From Dicaeum eximium (lineage: Eukaryota; Chordata; Aves; Passeriformes; Dicaeidae): a stretch of 64,000 bases of DNA. Position numbers and translations under genes: made by a program. The notes below the pieces were generated by a model. It ran no database searches. It was not told where the DNA came from and saw nothing but the letters and a program-made list of their open reading frames with translations. The stretch covers positions 1 to 64,000 of the forward strand of contig VWZP01010453.1 in assembly GCA_013396995.1 (NCBI GenBank), given 5' to 3'. Below are positions 27,068 through 38,396 of the stretch, piece after piece; within the stretch, counting starts at the first letter, position 1; every line of letters begins with the position of its first letter.

Positions 27068-28772
27068 CCTTGTGTAGCCAAGAGTAATTCACATATTCTA
27101 TGATGAGAGCAGCTCTTATAAGGTCCAGCTGGTGAGTGGACCAAAACTCAATAAACACTATTTTCTCAGTTGATGGATATGATTGGTGAGTAAGGGCAGC
27201 CCTGTCTTGGTACGCAGTTGGTGAATGATACACTCCAAGTACTTCATTTCTCCACTGACTGTAATTGAATCTTTGAATTATGCAGGCAGATTTCTTTGTC
27301 TGCATTGTTGATTCCAACAGCTGGATAAGATTAATCCCCACGCCATACTGATCCACAAATTCTTGAAAGGCATTAACAACAATTTAGTTGTAGAGAAGAT
27401 ATAGAAACATCTTGAGGATGTGATTGTAATTAACAGATTTTATTCTCATTAATTGAGGGCTGATTGGAAATATGGATGTGGAACCTACCTAGAAAGACTA
27501 AGTATGAAATGGCTGCATTTATAATCCTCAAAACTGGATAGCAGAAATACAGTAGAACCAAAACAGAAATGCTAAGTTCAAGAGAAATAGGAATTTGTAT
27601 GAAAAGATTTTCCAGAAACTGTGAGCCCAGTGAAGGAAAATCTGAAGTATTATGAATGATAAACCTGACTAAACTGCATGATCTTGAACAAAAAAGGAAA
27701 GCATTCAGAAAATAGAAACTGTTTATCTGAAGAGCAGACAAAAATGTGTTAGTAGTGACTACATCTACTTGATGGAATATCTTATATTTTGTGGTCCCTT
27801 CAAAATTTATGATTTATGAAATATAGTGTTTTTTTGCAAACTGTCAGCTTATATTTATATGAATACTATAGGTAGCTTAAATGATTTTTTGTTTCCCAAT
27901 TCCTTTTGTCATCTGTGCTGTTACTTTAACTTACCCTCTCACCTCTAGGCAGGTCGAGATGCAGTTTAATAAATCAAAAGTATCCTGAGGACCAAACTGA
28001 AACTGGTTTCCATTACTTGGCTTCTTTTTGTTTCATCTTCCTCTCAGTTTCTACTGATTTATTGCAATATAATAAACTTTAAAAAATAGAAGTTTAAATT
28101 AGTTGGTGAAAACAGTTGTTGAAAATCCTTACTGTGGACCATTTATGAACATTTTACCCCTCAGCAAGCCACTTATTTTTATTATATATTTAAATATTAG
28201 GGACCTATTTTCCACCTGGTAGTTGATTCAGCACATTGTACCATAATTTCTGGTTTCTCATTAGCTGGATGGCTTTTTCACTATGTAGATAAAATACACA
28301 ATGAAAAATCAGCAATGGCTGTAGCTCCCAGTCTTCAGATAATAATTTTCTTTCCATTTACTTCCTCCTTCTCTTTATTGAATCTTATTATAGAAGTGGC
28401 CAGCTAGATAAATGTGCAAGACCTGGTGGCAGACAAATAATGACACCAGCACCTGTGCAGAGCTGCAGCTTATAAGGAACTCAAAACCAGCTGCAACAGT
28501 AAGCAGCAGCCGAAGTCTGGAGTGTGACTGAGCACAGGAGTGAGGACAGTTGGGTTTGTGAGGAAAGCAAACACATTCATACTTAGGCCTCCAAACAATT
28601 CAGAACTGCGAGGACTATTTCATAATGAATTGTAAACTTTTATTTTCAGGCATGCATTACCTACTTGCCAAAGTGTTTAGAATTAATAAAATAGATTTAT
28701 TTGTGGTTTTTTCTAAAATATTCCTACCCATCATTTTTTGTACTCATGTTCTCACATTTTTCAATTATGAAA

Positions 28773-28822
28773 TGAATGAAAAGGAAAATATTCTTTTTGA
28801 ATGAAAAGAAAAATATTTTTGT
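28773..28822. repeat. 25-bp imperfect tandem duplication
   Basis: Two adjacent 25-bp copies both begin TGAATGAAAAG and continue with an A-rich then T-rich stretch. They differ at a few positions. This is a local slippage-type duplication. Confidence 0.8.
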
Positions 28823-28859
28823 CTGTTTTCCCTGAATCTATTACACTACAAGAAAAGTA

Positions 28860-28885
28860 ACACACTACATTATTATGTAGTGTGT
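28860..28885. repeat. Inverted repeat, 11-bp perfect arms, 4-nt loop
   Basis: ACACACTACAT at 28,860-28,870 is mirrored as ATGTAGTGTGT at 28,875-28,885 around the loop TATT. The arms are too short for a microRNA precursor. A further ACACACTA copy lies just downstream, so local duplication is the simplest origin. Confidence 0.8.
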
Positions 28886-31859
28886 AACAGTAACACACTA
28901 ATTATTCTTTCATTAATGGAAGAATATAGAATATATTTGATTATATTTTGTGACCAGAAATATCTGTCAGAAATCTGATGGTTCCAAAACCAATAACATC
29001 CCTCTTTTCAGTAATGACAAAAACTAGCATTACATCTGTACTCTGCTTGACTCAAATGGATCTGGAATGGTGAAAGCACAGCTGAGATAGTACAAGGGGT
29101 TGAACTCAATTATGTAGAAGTTGGGGCAGATCTTTTAACACAGTATCTTATACTGATAGTGTTGAATACTGATGCTAGAATTCTATGCATTTCATTTTCT
29201 GACAGAAATATTGAGTTGGTTTGTTTCTGGTTTTGTTCTTGAGGGGGTTTTTTGTTTGTTTTGTTTTTTGTTATTTTTAAAGTTTCTAGGAAGATGAAAT
29301 TGTAGTTGTCTAATCAGCACTACTTTCTGGTACCATTTTGATATTAATTTCCAAGTCTTGATTTTTTACTTTACCTTTAGAGGCCCATTGAAACTTTTAT
29401 TGAATACATAGACTCCTATTTGAGTTCCAGAAGTGTTTCCAATCATTCTGAGTACTTTATATATATCTGCCAACTCATGAGCTCATGATTGCAAAGTATC
29501 TTTTGCTACAGGTGTTGAAATCAGTAACAGAACTTTCTTGAAATGGTTACTCATGCAAAAAAGAAAAAAACCCCGAAATGCAACTATCTACAGAATCAGT
29601 AAATTTCTTTTTCCCTTGTATTTTTTCTCTGCCTTTACAATTTTCTGGCCTCTGGTCCTAGTGTAGTTTCACTGCCTACACATTTGATAGCTATAAAATA
29701 TTTAATGCCAGAGAAGAAAAGGAAAAAAAAACAACAAACAGTTTCTGTCCTAATTTATGTTCTGGTACTGTCACTAACTCTTATAAAAGATGCATCTTAC
29801 AATCTGTAGAGGGAAAATATCTAAGTTAACCTTTAAATACTTTAAATAGTTGCTGCCTTCTGTTTCAGTGAAACATACTGAAGGAAACTTCCTTACAAAC
29901 TGTTCTTGAAAGTTGCACAGGATAATGTGTCCCTTAACAAGCCCAAATAAACATGTACAATAACTGAAAACATTCTATCCTTGAAAATATTATCAAATCC
30001 TATGCACAGATGGATTGAGAGTTTAATTACAGCAACCTTTGAGTGTCATAGACATCACTGTTCTCTCAGAGCTGGATAAACAGCAACAAAAACATTAATC
30101 AGGAACGAGTTTGACAGATCTATATCAGTTATGATTGCAACAAGATGCTATTTCATTTATGTCACCCAAACATCGAAAAAATATTGCAATATCCTTACTA
30201 ATGAAAAGATGTCTATTTTTAGATATCCAGCGGTGTATTTCAAGTACAGTAGCAAAAATTATCAATATGCAAAGGCCTAAATAATGTTTGAGTTTATTTA
30301 AAATGATGTTCTGAGTAGTTGATTTTAGTGCATATGTGGAAACACACACACCACTGAATTCTCCTCAGAGCATCCCCACTGCTGAGATGCTTCATCTCAG
30401 CTGAAGAGCTTTTCTGCAATACCATTCCAGTAATAGGTATGTGTACAGAATGTATACAGAATTGCAGCATAGTGCCATGTATTTTTCTAAAATAGAGATA
30501 AATGCTTTGTAAAGACTGGAAGGAATCTTACTATGGCGATTATGAATACAAATGAAATAATGCTCCCTTTGTTTTGATGTTTTCTTTACCAAATTTAAAA
30601 AAACTCTCTGCTTTGTGCCAAAATGTAAAATCAAAAAAAAAAAAAAAGAGACAGAAATAAGATAAGCTAATGACATGTTTTATAATGGGAAAAATATTTT
30701 CAAAACCATAGGTAGTGAATAATAACCTATGCCGGCATCTCTGTGCCACAGTGGAACAAAACAATAACTGTTGCAAAGAAACACACTCAATAAAGTAAAT
30801 ATCATTCTGCTGAGCTTATGGGATAGTAATGTGTAATGTCACAGCACGTGTTATTTTAATTATCCTCAAAATAATATACAACACATACTATTTCGTACAT
30901 GACAGTACATATTTGTAGGTTCTGCTTATGTATACTTGGCTCCTACTTTATTCCAAGAGTCAGTGGGGATTTTTACACCCTTCAGCTTCTACAATATCTT
31001 GCAGTAATTAGGAAATGTTTAAATGGGTGAATGTAGACAGGCTGAATTTATTCCACTGGTGCTTAGAAGTGGCTATGTGAGCCAGCTGTGGGGGGAAAGT
31101 CACTTACATTGATGTGGCACTGTGCATGAGCTAATAGATCCTACTATACATTTTAACTTTGGATCATAAATGTTTATGTGCCATCAATACTTTAATTTGT
31201 TCATAGAGTCACCTAGAATCAGGATAAAATGTTTGGTTTCTGAGGAAAATATGAGGACAGTTACGTTTTCATCATGCTGGTAAAAATTCAAAATACATTG
31301 GTTGATTTATGCTGTTCATGATAACGTAAACTGAGCAGAAGGAAGACAAAGTTCCCACTCTAGTTTCTACTTTAACACTTGGAAAATTCCCTAATCTAGA
31401 AAACACACTGAAATTGTTTGCAAGCATGACAAAAGTGTGACTGATTTTGTTGCTGAACAGAAGGGGAGCTGATTAAGTGTTTCATATTCAGCATGTAAGC
31501 TTGAAAAAGGACCATTCTACACTTCTCAGTCATTTTATTTCTAATGCAGATGTTTTGTAAAGTTCACAGTTCTAAGACTTTGGTATTTTCATTTTCCTAT
31601 CCCATTTTAAAAGATCATTGTGGAAGGACTTGACGTAATTATTACCTCTCCCCTGTGTTTTATGGATAAGACTTATATAGCCAGGTGCTTCTTGTAACCA
31701 CTTTTAATCATTCATTTTTAAAAAGGCAATTATAAATTCCCTATCCATGGTAAACATTTAACCTCTCATGTCAGCAGGGCCTATCTCGTTGTTCTAAAGA
31801 GATTTTAGCTGTGAAGTGAAGATGGATTGAATTAAGTGTTTCAGCTCCCTGGAAATTAT

Positions 31860-32460
31860 ATGAGCATCCTACCGACATCACTCTAATCAGAAAACTATTT
31901 CCACTCTTCTGCCTTAAATAGTATCAGTCCAGGATGTGTACAGGGAGGGGAAGAATTGCTTTAACAAACTTCACTACCGACTGTCCCTCAACTGGTACAA
32001 AGTGACATTGCTGTTGAATAGAAGGTGCTGACTCTTATCTGTGGTTAATAGCATCTTTTGCTAGCCCCCATTCAGCTGCCAGTTAGCACAAAGCTGCATC
32101 TGCACGACTTTTAAAGGGTCTGCATTAATACACCCAGACAATCAATGGTTTCTGCCCCTTCCACAAGGACATTGGTTTGTTACCATTGCTAGATGCTGTC
32201 AACAGAAAATGACACAGGAGTCGCGAAAGGTAAAATGGTGTCAATTTAATCAGAGAACAGACAAAAGGCAAACAATGCTGTCCTGGAAAGGAGTATAGCA
32301 AGGAGACTCAGAGGTTGGCGTAAGCCACACTTGGCAGGTCCCAGTGAAACCAGATTGAAATTCAATGATACAAAATCCAGCAATGTGACACACAGGATGA
32401 GAGCTGTTGTTTCCATTCAATTAAAATCAGTGACTGCTGCTGGCGTAAAATAAATTTGAC
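31860..32460. other. Unrepetitive mixed-composition block, possible conserved element
   Basis: About 600 bp without homopolymers or repeats, of more balanced composition than its flanks. I count seven CpGs, including GTCGCGAAA at about 32,220. Homeodomain-like CTAATCAG/TTAATCAG and E-box CAGCTG strings are present. No coding frame stands out. This is the texture of many vertebrate conserved non-coding elements, but composition alone is weak evidence. Confidence 0.2.
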
Positions 32461-32873
32461 AAAATACCAAGAGAATCTGTATTGTAGGTCAAACTATTTT
32501 CCTTCTAAACTGAAAGAAAATAACAGTGGGAAATGAGTTAGTGCAATTGTTGTCTAAATTACTCAAAATAATAATAAAAAAGTCATCCTGCAATTTCCTG
32601 TTCACTGTGAAGTTAAACAAAACTGTACTGATTGAGCTGATTCCACTATAAAAGTAAGCAATTTAAAGTGCTTACATATTTATGAAAATAGGCTGCAAGA
32701 ATTTTAAGATTCTTCATTTTGGAATTCACACTGTGTTGTGCACATAATTTCTAAAACACCTGTTTATTTTCAAGGATTTATAGAAAAATAACATGACCTT
32801 CGTTCTTGTTTGTGAAAAAGTTGATTTTAAAAACAGTCCAATTATTCTTTTATGTGTGTGTTCTATACTACAG

Positions 32874-32933
32874 GATGCTGTAACCCGACTGTGTGCCAAC
32901 TCAAAGTTTGCAGCTTTCTTCTTCTTCTCTGAG
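32874..32933 (+). CDS. Candidate 60-nt coding exon, phase 0 (unconfirmed)
   Basis: A pyrimidine-rich stretch ending TACTACAG precedes 60 nt that finish in GAG, followed by the consensus donor GTGAGT. The insert is exactly 20 codons. Only one frame is open across it, starting DAVTRLCANSKF and ending in a run of four Phe then SE; both other frames contain a stop. I do not recognise the peptide, and no partner exons of a host gene were found. The TTCTTCTTCTTC run that gives the Phe stretch is low-complexity, which lowers confidence. It could be a cassette exon of a gene spanning the window, an unused pseudo-exon, or chance. Confidence 0.2.
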
Positions 32934-32986
32934 GTGAGTCTTGTAAGGAAAGCTTGATGCTCAGCCAGGGAGGGATCCATACGGTG

Positions 32987-33020
32987 TCTGATCTGATCTG
33001 ATGTGATCTGATCTGATCTG
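32987..33020. repeat. (TCTGA)n microsatellite
   Basis: About seven pentanucleotide units of TCTGA, one with a substitution (TGTGA), lie about 55 bp downstream of the exon candidate. Confidence 0.9.
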
Positions 33021-34921
33021 CCTGGGTTAGGAAAACAAATTTTACATGAGGTGAATGAATCTCACATGTCCTGTAGCCTAGATGCAGGTTTGCAAACATT
33101 TAGGCTCAGGTTCTCTTTGTCTAATGTTGAGCACCAAGCAAGTGTTCTTTTCTTGCTGATGTAAATCCAGAGAGTTATTTAGTGTTCTGAAGTTATGAAT
33201 CAGCTAGAAATGCCCTATGTCTCTCTCTGCATACACAAGAAATGGAAATGCTTATTTTCTAATATTATTTGGGATAACTTTGGTCTTTTGCGTATGTAGA
33301 TGAAAACAATCACATGATGAATAATAAGGATAATTAGCATTCAGAAAACTACCTGGATTCTTTTTTCTTCTTTGTAAACTATTAAGATGGGAAGACATTA
33401 TAAAGAATTTTTTTTTTTTTTAAATATGCAGTTAAAAAAATTAAGAATGTAAGAAGGTTAATATGATATAACTGCTATGGTCAGGTGAACCAACTGTTTA
33501 TCAAGTATTGGTAATACATGAATGCTTATATTAATGAGCTTTTTGACTAATTAATCAATTTAACTTTATTGTTCTGTTTTGCTGATTATTTTCTGTAGTA
33601 AAAAAAAAATACTTCAGACTATTTGCAAAGACCTTTACATATATACATAATTTATTGACCTACATAAAAAGTCTAGAACTTATTTGTGTATTCTGAAGAC
33701 CTTTCTGGTCATCTGCATGTAATTTTTGCCTGTAAACTACTTCAAAGTAAATGAAAGTAACTAATCAAAATGACTTTGTAAGATGTAAAGTGACGAGGGC
33801 AGGTGCCAGCCTGGTAACAGCTCTTCAGTCATATGGCATTCCACTGTGGGAAACAGCTGGACTGTGATTTATGAATGAGGATTCGTTAAAAAAACATCAG
33901 TATTATCCTGCATGGACAATTAATCTGCTGGGAAACCACCTAAACTCGAATCCAATGGAAGGCAGACTGCTGCCCTTCAGAAATAGCATGGTCAGCTTCC
34001 TTGACAAGGGAGCAACTTGTGGTATAAACAGTCACAAGAAAGGAGACAGTGAAATGAGTTGAAGATGCAACTGCCTAAACCTGATGTGTTGTTCAGAGCA
34101 AGTCACTTACCCTTGGCTTTATCTATCCTAACATTAGATGCCTGAAAGATAAGCTGTTACCATAAACTGAGTATGCCTCCAATAAAACAGATGGAAAGAA
34201 GCATACACATTCCATAGAACTTCGGATCACTTGTGCCTTGGAAGTGCATCTTTTCATCTATTGACATCCATTTTGTTTTTCAGTCTGAGATGCTTATTTT
34301 CAGGTGCTTCAATGTTAAATAACATGAAATGAATACCTAATTTAATGATGTTCTAGTTCATTTCTGAGCAGGAACAAGTTTTATACAATTTAACAATCTA
34401 GCACATCAGATAATATCTTTGGAAATTATCAAGTCATTGTGATGAAAAAACTATTAAAAGTAAAAAAAAAGAAAAAGAAATATTGAAGAAAGCTTCTCTA
34501 TCTTCCCGTGTACAATCACTAGATCTCATATATGACAGAAATTTTGTATTTAGATTTTATCTATTTGAAGCAATATCTTTTCTACGGAGTGTGAATTGAA
34601 TCAATACTTTCGGTGGATCCAAACTGTTTTTGTACTACAAGTAACAATCATGAGAAGTTTGTAAATGTATGGACCTTTCTATTGATAACACTGTCAGCAG
34701 AGTTCTTCAACATTATTGAGAATAAAATTTTTAAAAGTCCCAGATATTTTTAAAAAATACATTTAAATGATAGTTACACGCAAGGTAGTAGACATCAACT
34801 TCCCAAAAAAAACACAAACAAAAAACAAACCAAAAACCCCACCAAAGCTCTTACTGTTTAGTCCTGGTTTTTGTTGGCTTTTTGTTGGGACTGTGTGTGT
34901 GTTCATGAACCCACATGGCTC

Positions 34922-34952
<31 letters not shown>

Positions 34953-36964
34953 ATTCCAAATGTAGCAACTATGGACATCATTCTTGTTTTGTCATGAGCC
35001 TGGATTCAAGACTTTTTCCAGACAACCAGCACCTTTTTCACTCTTGAGTTAGAAGTTTAAGATAGGTCAAGTCAAGTACCTCCTGAAAATTCCTATTTAA
35101 TTCTTAAGGGAGTCTAGATGATTACATTATATGGGTATCTACGCAGCAGAAGTCTAAAGTTATTAAGGTTAATCCCACCCTATGCATATGTTTGAGGAAA
35201 GATGTTGCACTTCGTTTCAATACAAATGGCAGCAAAATCTTGCATATGGAGCTCCAATAGACATTTAAAGAAATACAGTGATTATTGTCTAGACTTCCTT
35301 ATACCATACTATTCTTTTATTGACATATGTTGAAATGTAAATGATGAGTTTTGATTTGTTGTATTTTGAGAGTAGAACACTGACTACCTTAATTAATATA
35401 TTTTGGACATTAAACACTTCAAGAGAAAGCAGTCTGATTTTGTTTCTGATCCAAACTTTCCATAGCATTTTTGTGGACGCTTGGATTTTTGATGAGAGAA
35501 GTGTATTAAGACATCAGAAAAACCAAAGATATTTCAAAAATAGTGAAACCATAAATTACATATTTTCCTGTTTACAGATGAAAAGCTGCCTATTATTGAT
35601 GTAGTAAATGGTTTTCAGTTTGAATGGATTTATTTCTCAGCTTCACTGACACCTCAGAGAAAAAGAGAATAACATGCAAAGAACAAGAAATAAAGCATCA
35701 ATCTTTAAAACATAAAGGGACTGGGACAGCTCAGCCACTTATTACAAACCACTTCTCCACGGCTGTGTAAGATATAAGATTGAGTCTCTACAGAACTAAA
35801 TTAAATAAATACAGTGCAGGGCGTGTTTCTGATAGTTGTGTAGCTCAGATACACACTACTATCCCAGTATCCCAGCCTACACCCAAAACTAATTTATAGC
35901 TATTTTGTAATTAAGTATTAAACTTTACAAATTATACTTTTCTATAACTGCATTAGGTGAAAAACATCATTTAACTAGATTCAGTTGGGAATTACTCTAT
36001 TTGATCACAGGGGCTGTTAAAATAGCACACTGAGTATTCAGACTGGATAAAACCCTAAGTAATCTGATATCATGGCTGACTGTTTTCAGTTAGGGACTTC
36101 CTGAAGTCCTTTCTGCCTGAACTATCAAGGAATCCTATTCAGTTCTCATCACAACAATACTTTCTTAATCCTCCCCATTCCAAGAATTGCCTAGAATTTT
36201 CTGTAGTTCAAAAATACTTTTCTGCTTATCTGAACACTGTCAGGGAATACATATTCTCTGTTCCTCTACAATGTAAACTGTGCCAGACAACATTACAGAC
36301 AGAATCATCACTGAAATCTATAAATCTACAAATCTACACACTGCTATATTTTCTACATGGCAAATAGTCAGATATTTTCCTTCTCAGGAAACCATTCTGT
36401 ATTGTATTCTTGCATTTAATTTTCCACACCCTTATGAACCCTTGTACAATAGTTGCTTCAGGGAAATTCAGAGTTTGAGAGTGTTATAGCAAAAGGGGAG
36501 GAGAATTACACAAAGGTCTGTAAATTAAGAGTTGTTCCACATTATGAATGCACCTTGAAACCTCTGCAACAGTGAAAATGTAAGAATTGAATGAAATAAG
36601 ACAGGGTGAAGTTGAGGGCTCTGTGAGGAGTCTTCATCAGTACATGGGAGAAATAGGTCCTGAAACATGCACATATGGAGGATAATATTATTATTTTCAA
36701 GAGGCAACAAGAGTTGAAAAACCTGAGCACCTCTAAGAGAATATGAGAGAATCTCTGTGTATGAAGAGGAGCTGAGCTGAAACCTGAAACACAGATGGCA
36801 AAATGCAAAATTTGGATGGAAAAGAGCTACTTAAGACACATTATTATATGTTGACTTTAAAGTCTTTATTCAATTGCTTTTGCTGTACTGAAATTGTATT
36901 TGGTTTAGATTATGATGTGTAAAAAAGGAAAAGGAGTGTGAAACCAGTAGAAATATGGTCGAAG
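33021..36964. other. Unique AT-rich non-coding DNA
   Basis: No gene or assigned mobile element. Contains T and A tracts (33,409-33,421 and 33,600-33,609), the TG microsatellite listed separately, and chance open frames of 60-90 codons. Confidence 0.65.
34922..34948. repeat. (TG)n microsatellite, 27 bp
   Basis: Thirteen and a half uninterrupted TG units. A shorter TGTGTGTG run precedes it at about 34,891. Open frames spanning it on both strands are artefacts of the repeat. Confidence 0.95.
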
Positions 36965-37497
36965 CAAAAGAAACAATTCTGGTCAGCCTCACCTCAAGTG
37001 CTGTGTGCAGTTCTGGGCACCAAACAAAGGAAAGATATAAAGCTCTTGGAGATTGTCCAAAGAAGAGCCATGAAGACAGTAAATGGCCTAGAGGGCAAGC
37101 TGTACAAGGAGTGGCTGAGGTGACTTGATTTCCTTAGCCTGGAGAAGAGGAGCCTGAGGGGAGGCCTGATTGCTGCCCACAGCTTCCTCACGAGCGGATG
37201 TGAAAGGGCAGACATCGATCTCTCCGGTGACCAGTGACAGGACCCGAGGGAATGGCATGAGGCTGTTTCAGGGGGGATTTATTTTGGATATTAGGAAAAT
37301 GTTCTTCACCCAGAGAGAGGTTGGGTGCTGGAACAGACTCCCCAGGGAAATGGTGACAGCACCAGCCTGGCAGAGTTCCAGCAGCATTTGGACAGTGCTT
37401 TCAGGCACAGGGTGTGATTTCTGGGGCTGTCCTGTGCAGGGCCAGGGGCTGGACTCGACGATCCTAATGGGTCTCTTCCTACTCTGGATAATCTACA
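36965..37497 (+). mobile_element. CR1 LINE fragment with decayed ORF2 C-terminus and 3' UTR
   Basis: This is the 3' portion of an avian CR1 retroposon in plus orientation. The first part translates to CR1 ORF2 C-terminal motifs downstream of the reverse transcriptase: QRRAMK, then after a TGA at 37,121-37,123, SLEKRSLRGG in the same frame. After a frameshift between about 37,205 and 37,230, the next conserved blocks DRTRGNG, ILDIRKMFFT and WNRLPREMV appear in another frame. The end (37,452-37,490) has the typical CR1 terminal phrase around GGACTCGACGATCC and GGGTCTCTTCCTACTC. The element is truncated at its 5' end, frameshifted and stop-bearing, so it is immobile and codes for nothing functional. 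Confidence 0.92.
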
Positions 37498-38316
37498 AAA
37501 TACAATTTAATAGTACATACAGGGAGAGAGCATTAATCTGTGGAATGCCTCAGAAATATTTCTGTCTTTGATACTATAGAGCTGTGGGTTCATACTATAC
37601 ACTCCTGATCTCCCTGCCATGTCCCTTTCCCCCATTTCCTATGTCCTTGGTGTAGAAGTTCAATTTGATTATTTTAATGGTCTTGTCCTGAACTTTATCC
37701 TGAAAGATAACCAGCACCTTCTGAAATAGTTATGTACTGGTTGCTAGAGATAGAAAAATGATTTTCTAAGAATAACTACATCCTTAAGCTTTCTTACACC
37801 TTTCATTTTTATTTATAATGTACTAAATGGTGTGAACACCTTTCTGCAGGGTAAAAATGTTTATTTGTGATAAACCCAGTACTGGATAGATGCACAAACA
37901 GTATAAAATCTTTAAAAAAATGTTTTAAAGAATCTTATAATCTGTAGGTTAAGTAATTCTTAGCTCTAAGTGGGTTTGTGTTTAAATTTTCTGTATATTG
38001 AATGAAGCATTGAACAAACCCAGAAAGTTCTTTCTCATTTCTTACTACCATGCATGCATGGACAAAATCAGTCAAGCAGGAAAATAAAGAGATAATGAAT
38101 AACTAAGAATCTATTTGTATTCCCAAGGGGCTCTGTGTGTTCAGATATGATATTTCCACTAAAACCTTAGTAGTTAAAAGGAGGATTTCACTTGAAGTCC
38201 TGGATGAAGGTTATTGATCCAAAAGAAAGGAAAAATAAGAAAGAAGGAAAATTGCCTTCTTATCCAAAGATTCAAAAATTTTATAACTAGATAATTTTTT
38301 TCCTAAAACACTCCAT
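37498..38316. other. Unique AT-rich non-coding DNA
   Basis: Nothing recognisable between the CR1 fragment and the pentanucleotide array. Confidence 0.65.
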
Positions 38317-38396
38317 CCAAACCAAACCAAACCAGACCAAACCAAACCAAACCAAACCAAACCAAACCAAACCAAACCAAACCAAACCAAACTAAA
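38317..38396. repeat. (CCAAA)n pentanucleotide microsatellite, 16 units
   Basis: Sixteen consecutive 5-bp units. Unit 4 is CCAGA, unit 16 is CTAAA, and the rest are perfect CCAAA. The long pure run suggests a locus variable in length between individuals. An A-rich tail follows. Confidence 0.95.

Larger units (their letters stand above)
27068..31859. other. Unique AT-rich non-coding DNA
   Basis: No gene or assigned retroposon. Open frames of 74-103 codons on the minus strand (27,063-27,741 and 30,125-30,776) lack domains and look like chance. Contains small duplications and a hairpin at 28.77-28.89 kb and an A tract near 30,633. Confidence 0.6.

Noticed and set aside
28860..28885. MicroRNA hairpin
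   Set aside because: The 11-bp arms and 4-nt loop are far shorter than a pre-miRNA stem, and the sequence is low-complexity.
34763..34997. Open frames on both strands across the TG microsatellite
   Set aside because: They encode Cys-Val or His-Thr runs dictated by the dinucleotide repeat.
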